Assembly: GCA_050260515.1 (NCBI GenBank)
Contig: JBLNCI010000028.1
Coordinates: 8,224-72,223, forward strand
Length of the DNA stretch: 64,000 nt
Source of the DNA: DATJIG01 sp050260515
GTDB taxonomy: Bacteria; Pseudomonadota; Alphaproteobacteria; SMXQ01
Direction: 5' to 3'
Shown: positions 54,618 through 64,000 of the stretch, piece after piece
Layout of the letters: each line of letters starts with the position of its first letter
Numbering within the stretch: position 1 is the stretch's first letter
Translations under genes and position numbers: made by a program
Notes under the pieces: model-generated
What the model was told of the DNA's origin: nothing
The model's input: the letters and a program-made list of their open reading frames with translations, nothing else
Database searches by the model: none

Positions 54618-55955
54618 TCAGGGGCGGGCGGGCGCGATCGCGCCGCCGAGGCGGTTGGCGATCTCGACGAACCCCGGAAAGCTGGTGGCGATCATCGCGC
54701 CATCGTCGACCGTGACCGGCGCCTTCGACGCCATGCCCATGACGAGGAACGACATCGCGATGCGATGGTCCATGTGGGTCCTGACCGCGCCGCCGCCGGC
54801 GCATGGGCCCCCGGCGCCGTGGACGATCAGGCTGTCGCCTTCGGCCTCGACCTTCACGCCCTGGGCGATCAGGCCGTCGATGATGGCGGTCAGCCGGTCG
54901 CTCTCCTTGACGCGAAGCTCGGCGAGGCCGCGCATGACGGTCTTGCCCCTGGCGAACGCGGCGGCGACGGCGAGGATCGGATACTCGTCGATCATCGACG
55001 GCGCGCGCGCCGCGGGCACCTCGACGGCGGTGAGCGGCGCATGGCGGACCTCGATGTCGGCGACCGGCTCGCCGGCCTCGACGCGCTGGTTGATGAAGCG
55101 GATGTCGGCGCCCATCTCGCGCAGCGTCTCGTAGAGGCCGATGCGCAGCGGATTGATGCCGACCTCGATCAGCTTGATCGCCGAGCCCGGGACCAGCAGC
55201 GCGGCGACGGCGAAGAACGCGGCCGACGACGGATCGGCGGGAACGCGGACGGCGCGGGCCTTGAGCTCGGGCTGGCCGACGAGCGTGATCGCGCGGCCGT
55301 CCTTGCCGTCGACGACACTCACGTCGGCCCCGAAGTGGCGCAGCATCAGCTCGGAGTGATCGCGGGTCGGCTCGGGCTCGATCACCGTCGTGGCGCCGGG
55401 CGTGTTGAGCGCGGCGAGCAGCACCGCCGACTTCACCTGCGCCGACGGCACCGGGAGCCGGTAGGTGACCGGGACGGGATCGCGCGCGCCGACGATCGCC
55501 ATCGGCAGCCGGCCGTTGGAGCGCGATTCGAAACGCGCGCCGATCGCGGTCAACGGCGCGATGACGCGGTTCATCGGACGACGGCGCAGCGACGCGTCTC
55601 CGGTCAGGAACGCGGTGATCGGATGGCCGGCGATGAGTCCCGAGAGGAGGCGCGCGCCGGTGCCCGAGTTGCCGAGGTCGAGCACGTCGTCGGGCTCGGC
55701 CAGCGCGCCGACGCCGACGCCGTCGACGACCCAGCGGCCGTCGCCCACCCGCTCGGCGCGCGCGCCGAGCGCGGTCACCGAGCGCGCGGTGTTGAGGACG
55801 TCCTCGCCCTCGAGCAGGCCGTCGATCGACGTCGTGCCGACGGCGACCGCCGACAGCATCAGCGCGCGATGCGAGATCGACTTGTCGCCGGGGATCCGCG
55901 TCTCGCCGGTGAGCGGCTTCGCGGTCGAGGAGCGGAGGGGGGTCGGCGCGTGCAT
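54618..55955 (-). CDS. aroA: 3-phosphoshikimate 1-carboxyvinyltransferase (EPSP synthase)
   Basis: A 445-aa enzyme of the shikimate pathway. PGDKSISHRALML and NSGTGARLLSG bind substrate, followed by PVPSAQVKSAVLLAALNTPG, DPSSAAFFAVAALL and RVKESDRL. The NSGTGAR region keeps Gly followed by Ala where class II, glyphosate-tolerant enzymes often have Ala. I cannot assign the class without alignment. The ATG at 55955 immediately precedes the conserved start; longer reading overlaps the divergent gene. Confidence 0.95.
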   Translation of the reverse strand: MHAPTPLRSSTAKPLTGETRIPGDKSISHRALMLSAVAVGTTSIDGLLEGEDVLNTARSVTALGARAERVGDGRWVVDGVGVGALAEPDDVLDLGNSGTGARLLSGLIAGHPITAFLTGDASLRRRPMNRVIAPLTAIGARFESRSNGRLPMAIVGARDPVPVTYRLPVPSAQVKSAVLLAALNTPGATTVIEPEPTRDHSELMLRHFGADVSVVDGKDGRAITLVGQPELKARAVRVPADPSSAAFFAVAALLVPGSAIKLIEVGINPLRIGLYETLREMGADIRFINQRVEAGEPVADIEVRHAPLTAVEVPAARAPSMIDEYPILAVAAAFARGKTVMRGLAELRVKESDRLTAIIDGLIAQGVKVEAEGDSLIVHGAGGPCAGGGAVRTHMDHRIAMSFLVMGMASKAPVTVDDGAMIATSFPGFVEIANRLGGAIAPARP

Positions 55956-56054
55956 GGCGGGCGGTTTAGCACACGCCCGCGGGCTCTGCCACGGCGGCCG
56001 CGCGGCGTCGCGTCGCGCCGCCCAACAGGTTCGTGCAACGCCCGAATTTTGCTT

Positions 56055-56083
56055 TTGACAGCAACGACGGCCGTGGTTATTGC
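56055..56083 (+). promoter_or_regulatory. Sigma70-like promoter for the FYDLN-type gene
   Basis: A consensus TTGACA box (56055-56060) and a TATTGC-like -10 region (about 56078-56083) are separated by about 17 bases, about 75 bases before the GTG start at 56155, in the divergent aroA intergenic region. Confidence 0.5.
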
Positions 56084-56154
56084 GTTGGCCAGCCGGGTGG
56101 CGGGAGCGCGGCGCCACCGTATACACCGTACATAGTGGTTTTGGAGAGGTCAGC

Positions 56155-56517
56155 GTGGCGAAGGCAGAGTGGGGAACCAAGCGAATCTGCGGCGAGTGCG
56201 GCGCGCGCTACTACGACATGCGCAAGGATCCGCCGACCTGTCCGAAGTGCGGCACGGTGTTCGAGGCAGTCTCCGTGAAGGCGAAGCGCAAGCCGGCGGC
56301 GGCGCCGGTGGCCGAGGACCGCGGCGCGAAGGCGCGCAAGCCGAAGGTCGCCGACGATCTCGAACTCGAAAGCAAGGTGCTGGAGACCGGCGCCGAGGAC
56401 GAGGAAGAGGAGGAGATGATCGAGGACGCCTCCGAGCTCGGCGAGGACGAGGAGGACGTGGCCGAGGTCATCGAGACCAAGGTCGAGGGCGAGGAAGACG
56501 TCGAGCGCGGCCGCTAG
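56155..56517 (+). CDS. TIGR02300/FYDLN-acid domain zinc-ribbon protein
   Basis: A 120-aa protein with an N-terminal zinc ribbon (RICGECGARYYDMRKDPPTCPKCGT, two CxxC pairs) followed by a basic linker and a highly acidic tail (EDEEEEEMIEDASELGEDEED). This matches the alphaproteobacterial TIGR02300 family, of unknown function, regularly found next to aroA. The GTG start is preceded by GGAGAGG. Confidence 0.9.
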   Translation: MAKAEWGTKRICGECGARYYDMRKDPPTCPKCGTVFEAVSVKAKRKPAAAPVAEDRGAKARKPKVADDLELESKVLETGAEDEEEEEMIEDASELGEDEEDVAEVIETKVEGEEDVERGR

Positions 56518-56708
56518 GCCGGTCTCGATCACCGACAGAGGGCGCTTAACCGTGGATTAAGCGGCGCCGCGTAAGTGTTGTGCGGCGCGGGTTTTCCCCG
56601 GTTCCACGGTTAAATTCCGCTTGCGGCGAACAGGGGCCGAACCTAATCTGCGGCGCTTCCGGAGCCTCGGGCTCCGGCTTCCCATTCGGAGCCCTTTTCC
56701 GAACCTTT

Positions 56709-56784
<76 letters not shown>

Positions 56785-56804
56785 AATTCCTCGACGTGTT
56801 CGAG

Positions 56805-56833
56805 AAGGCCCGGCCGATCTTCGGCCGGGCCTT
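56805..56833 (+). terminator. Terminator of tRNA-Ala
   Basis: A perfect 13-bp stem AAGGCCCGGCCGA / TCGGCCGGGCCTT with a 3-base loop lies 20 bases after the tRNA and is followed by TCGCTTTTGC. Confidence 0.8.
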
Positions 56834-56881
56834 TCGCTTTTGCGCGCGCGGAGGCGCGGCGTTCGCGCCGCGCGCTCGGCG

Positions 56882-57490
56882 CTAGTTGCCGAGCAGCTTG
56901 TCGATCTCGGCCTGGGCGAGGTCGGGGCCGCTGCCGGCGATGCCGTCCACGCCGGTGGGCGCGGCGGGTTCCGGGGCCGGCGCCTCGTCGACGCCGGTCT
57001 GCTCGACGATCTGCGCGAGCGATCCTTCGATGCTCTGAAGCTGGCCGATCGCGCGGCGGATGCGCTGGCCGGTGAGGTCCTGGAAGCTGCACGCCTCGAA
57101 GATCGCGTGCACCTGCTCGACGATCGCCGCGGTCGCGGGATTGTCGCCGAAGCGCTTCATGACGAGACCGCGGATCGCCTCGGCGGCGCCGAGGATGCGG
57201 TTGGCGGCTTCCTCGGTGGCCTGCACCACCGCTTCGAGCTCGATGCCGGAGTTGCGCGTCGCGGCGCTCGGCAGGGCGACGAGCTTCGCGAGCTGCACGT
57301 GCACGCGCTCGAGCTGGCCGGTGACCTTGGATTCGGAGAACCCGACCATCTGCACCGTCGCGTGGATCTCGGTGCTGAGCTCGGCGATGCGGCGGTCGAT
57401 GAAGCGGCGGAGCTCGCCGCACACGTCGGCGACCTCGGCGCGCACGGCATCGCGCACGAGATCGGGCATCCGCATTGCGTCGCCATCCAT
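56882..57490 (-). CDS. cheZ: CheZ-like protein phosphatase
   Basis: A mainly helical protein with the CheZ core motif CSFQDLTGQRIRRAI. Asp and Gln of QDLTGQ correspond to the catalytic Asp143 and Gln147 of E. coli CheZ, which dephosphorylate CheY-P. A short C-terminal helix (LAQAEIDKLLGN) after a Pro/Ala linker matches the CheY-tethering tail. The length is about 202 aa from the ATG at 57490; an ATG at 57523 adds 11 residues. No cheY gene is in the window, but receiver domains of the neighbouring hybrid kinases are possible partners. Confidence 0.8.
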   Translation of the reverse strand: MDGDAMRMPDLVRDAVRAEVADVCGELRRFIDRRIAELSTEIHATVQMVGFSESKVTGQLERVHVQLAKLVALPSAATRNSGIELEAVVQATEEAANRILGAAEAIRGLVMKRFGDNPATAAIVEQVHAIFEACSFQDLTGQRIRRAIGQLQSIEGSLAQIVEQTGVDEAPAPEPAAPTGVDGIAGSGPDLAQAEIDKLLGN

Positions 57491-57606
57491 GATCACGGCC
57501 TCCGGCCGCGGGACTCGCGGCACTCCGGGCCCGACTGTAAAGGGGGGTGGCTTAAGGGGCGGTTAAGCCCGGCATCGGCGCGGGCGCCGAGTCGGATTGG
57601 AAATCC

Positions 57607-57906
57607 TCAGGCGCACTCGCGCCGCAGCAGGTCGTCGGCCTCGTCCGAGGTCCACTGCAGGCGCTGGAGACAGATCGCCAGCGCGCTGCGGATCTCGCCG
57701 ATCGCCTGCAGCGCCGGCTCGCGCCACTCGGGGTGGCCGGAGCCGTCGGCCGCGCAGCGGCTGAGCGCGACGACGATCGCCTCGATCTGGCGGATCTTGT
57801 GCGGACGCAACAGGTGCGACAGCTCGCTGTCGCCGGACGTGCGCAGCTCCAGCACCGCGACCAATCCTCGGTGGCGAAGCTCCTCGATGGCCGTGCCGGT
57901 GTGCAT
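57607..57906 (-). CDS. Hypothetical protein, 99 aa
   Basis: A predominantly helical protein with no recognised family. Features are an N-terminal beta-like stretch (LVAVLELRTSGDSE), a middle helix (IRQIEAIVVALSRCAA) and a C-terminal helix pair (LQAIGEIRSALAICLQRLQ). It sits between the CheZ-like gene and a hybrid kinase gene on the same strand, so a signalling accessory role is possible (inference). Confidence 0.55.
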   Translation of the reverse strand: MHTGTAIEELRHRGLVAVLELRTSGDSELSHLLRPHKIRQIEAIVVALSRCAADGSGHPEWREPALQAIGEIRSALAICLQRLQWTSDEADDLLRRECA

Positions 57907-58113
57907 GGGGCGTTTACCTGCCGCGTAACCGCGGGATTCCGACCGCGCGCGTCCGGCGGCGACGGGCCGCGGTCGGACACGCTTCGTTCCTAATTAAGCA
58001 GGCGGCGGCGGGCGGCGGCCGTGTCGTGAAAGCGTCAAAACGCTGACGAAAATGGCCGGCCAAGCTCCGGCCGGTGCCGCTCGAGGCTCGCTTCGGTGCC
58101 CGGCGCGCCGGTT

Positions 58114-59802
58114 CTAGGCGCGCCGGGCCGAGTCGATCGAGATCACGTTGGACGGCGATCCGTCCATCAGCCGCTGGATCGCCGCCGCCAGCTCCTCGGG
58201 CTTGTACGGTTTGTTGAGCCGCGGCAGGCCGAGGTCGTCGCCGCCCGGCAGCTCGGCGTAGCCGGTGGCGAGGATGATCGGCAGGTTGGGCCGGAACTGC
58301 CGGACCTGCCGCGCCAGCTCCACGCCGGTCATGGTCGGCATCGCGTGGTCGGTGAGCACGAGGTCGATGCCGGGATCGGAGCGCAGCACGTCGAGCGCGC
58401 TCATGCCCGAGAGGACCTGGATCGGCGCGTGGCCGAGGTCCTCGACGATGGCGGCGGTGCCCTCGGCGATGAGCGCGTCGTCGTCGACGATGAGGATGCG
58501 GCACGGGCGGCTGGCGCCGGCGGCGGCCGACGGCTGGACGACCGGCGCCTCGGAGCGGGCGGCCGACGTCGCGGTCGGCAGCCACAGCTCGACCGCGGTG
58601 CCGGCGCCGACGCGGCTCTTGATCTCCATGTGGCCGCCCGACTGCGCGGTGAAGCCGTGCACCATCGAGAGCCCGAGGCCGGTGCCCTTGCCGACGCCCT
58701 TGGTGGTGAAGAACGGCTCGGCGGCGCGCTTGATCGTGCCCTCGTCCATGCCGGTGCCGGAATCCACGACCGAGATCACCGTGTACTGGCCCGAGATCAT
58801 GCCGCGGGTGTTGCCCGCCGGAACCGTCTCCGGCCGCGCCGAGATGGTGAGCTTGCCGCCGAGCGGCATCGCGTCGCGGGCGTTGAGCCCGAGATTGAGC
58901 AGCGCCAGCTCGAGCTGGTTCGGGTCGACGCACACCGGCGGCAGGTTGCGGTGGAATTCGGTGCCGATCTCGATCGTCGGACCGAGCGAGCGCTGCAGCA
59001 TCTCGGTCATGCCCTCGACCAGTTCGGCGACGTCGATCGTCTCCGGCTTCAGCTCCTGGCGGCGGGCGAACGCGAGCATGCGCTTGGTCAGCGTCGCGCC
59101 GCGCTCGGCGCCCTCGATCGCGCCGTCGATGAGGCGGATCATCTTCGGGTCGTCCATCAGCCGCTTGCGCAGCAGCCGCAGGTTGCCGAGCACCGCCATC
59201 AGCAGGTTGTTGAAGTCGTGGGCGACGCCGCCGGTGAGCTTGCCGAGGCTCTCGAGCTTCTGCATCTCGTGGATCTGCGCCATCGCCGCCTCGCGCTCCT
59301 GGGTGCGCTCCTCGACGCGGCGCTCGAGGTCGGCGTTGATGCGCTCGAGCTCGGCGGTGCGCTCGGCGACGCGCTGCTCGAGCTGGCCGTTGAGCTCCTC
59401 GAGCTCGCGGCTCTTGCGGTAGAGCTCGATGAACACCCTGACCTTGGCCTGCAGCAGCTCGGGCACCACCGGCACCGGGACGTAGTCGACGGCGCCGGCG
59501 CGGTAGCCGCGCACGCGGTCGAGGTCGGTGATGTTGATCGCCGAGACGAAGATCAGCGCCGTGCGCTCGAAGCGCGGGTGGGCGCGGATCATCGAGGCGA
59601 GCTCGAAGCCGTCGAGGTCGGGCATGCACACGTCGATGAGAACGACGGCGACGTCCTGCTTGAGCAGGTGCTCGAGCGCCTCGTTGGCGGAGTTCGCCTT
59701 GAGCAGGTTCTCGCCGAGGCTGTTCAGCATGACTTCGTAGCTGAGCAGCTTTGCCGGCTGGTCGTCGACGACGAGGATGTTGACCTTGTCTTCGTTCGTC
59801 AC
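58114..59802 (-). CDS. Hybrid histidine kinase (REC-coiled coil-HisKA-HATPase-REC)
   Basis: About 562 aa and soluble. The N-terminal receiver (VNILVVDDQPAKLLSYE, phospho-Asp in VVLIDVCMPDLDG) is followed by a long Glu/Arg-rich coiled coil, the H-box GGVAHDFNNLLMAVLGN, N-box ALLNLGLNARDAM, G-boxes DSGTGM and GKGTGLGLSMVHG, and a C-terminal receiver (ILIVDDDALIAEG, phospho-Asp in LVLTDHAMP). The GTG at 59802, with GGAGAG upstream, fits the receiver start; a GTG at 59823 with GGAG is the alternative. It follows the larger kinase by about 55 bases and is probably in the same operon. Confidence 0.9.
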   Translation of the reverse strand: MTNEDKVNILVVDDQPAKLLSYEVMLNSLGENLLKANSANEALEHLLKQDVAVVLIDVCMPDLDGFELASMIRAHPRFERTALIFVSAINITDLDRVRGYRAGAVDYVPVPVVPELLQAKVRVFIELYRKSRELEELNGQLEQRVAERTAELERINADLERRVEERTQEREAAMAQIHEMQKLESLGKLTGGVAHDFNNLLMAVLGNLRLLRKRLMDDPKMIRLIDGAIEGAERGATLTKRMLAFARRQELKPETIDVAELVEGMTEMLQRSLGPTIEIGTEFHRNLPPVCVDPNQLELALLNLGLNARDAMPLGGKLTISARPETVPAGNTRGMISGQYTVISVVDSGTGMDEGTIKRAAEPFFTTKGVGKGTGLGLSMVHGFTAQSGGHMEIKSRVGAGTAVELWLPTATSAARSEAPVVQPSAAAGASRPCRILIVDDDALIAEGTAAIVEDLGHAPIQVLSGMSALDVLRSDPGIDLVLTDHAMPTMTGVELARQVRQFRPNLPIILATGYAELPGGDDLGLPRLNKPYKPEELAAAIQRLMDGSPSNVISIDSARRA

Positions 59803-59857
59803 GGGCTTTCTCTCCACTGTCACTCCACAACTCCGGGCGTTGGTCGCCCGGTCCGCT

Positions 59858-64000
<4,143 letters not shown>

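Overview
The window is 64 kb of GC-rich chromosome from an alphaproteobacterium, most likely of the order Hyphomicrobiales (Rhizobiales). The evidence is gene content and order: chvI-chvG-hprK-rapZ-EIIA(Man)-HPr-ahcY, then tsaE-amgK-murU-addB-addA-trxA, then trpF/trpB/trpA-accD-folC, then aroA-cmk-rpsA-sppA-ihfB-lapA-pyrF. The genus is not certain; relatives of Bradyrhizobium, Xanthobacter or Rhodoplanes would fit (inference).

Region 1 (1-9.4 kb) is accessory. It opens with a truncated amidohydrolase, a cupin and a periplasmic TctC/Bug-type solute-binding protein. An RTX-repeat protein, an MFS transporter and a two-gene surface-glycan module (GT25 plus GT11 fucosyltransferase) follow. A second, inverted amidohydrolase-cupin pair (7.6-9.35 kb) is paralogous to the first.

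Region 2 (9.7-14.5 kb) looks like a small genomic island in the 3' end of tRNA-Arg(CCG). The intact tRNA is at 14464-14540, and a perfect 45-bp copy of its 3' part is at 9739-9783. A 13-bp direct repeat, GTGGCAACACGCC, lies just inside both ends. The island carries a fatty-acid desaturase, a HisKA_2-type sensor kinase, a frameshifted DUF2147 gene and several small genes, but no integrase. A third, decayed tRNA-Arg 3' copy at 6624-6668 suggests an older or nested insertion that also covers the second amidohydrolase-cupin pair.

Region 3 (14.5-24.4 kb) holds an exported alpha/beta hydrolase overlapping an ABC ATPase, a zf-CHCC protein, polA, GTP-type PEP carboxykinase and the cobalt transporter genes cbtB-cbtA. 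PolA has lost two proofreading carboxylates.

Region 4 (24.6-43.8 kb) is core. It contains the ChvI/ChvG envelope-stress system feeding into an HprK/HPr/EIIA/RapZ regulatory cluster. SAH hydrolase follows, preceded by a TGTCCCA repeat cluster and an AT-rich palindrome. Next are a PAS kinase whose H-box His is Tyr, ferredoxin-NADP reductase, and a translationally overlapping tsaE-amgK-murU-addB-addA run ending near trxA.

Region 5 (43.8-56.8 kb) is almost all on the minus strand and encodes folate, fatty-acid, tryptophan, pyrimidine and aromatic biosynthesis together with IHF-beta, SppA, ribosomal protein S1 and CMP kinase. An 890-bp gene-free spacer rich in palindromes separates trpF from trpB. 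tRNA-Ala(GGC) closes the region.

Region 6 (56.9-64 kb) is signalling: a CheZ-like phosphatase, a small unknown protein and two hybrid histidine kinases. The last kinase runs off the right edge and contains a tandem array of near-identical HAMP units (276-bp period).
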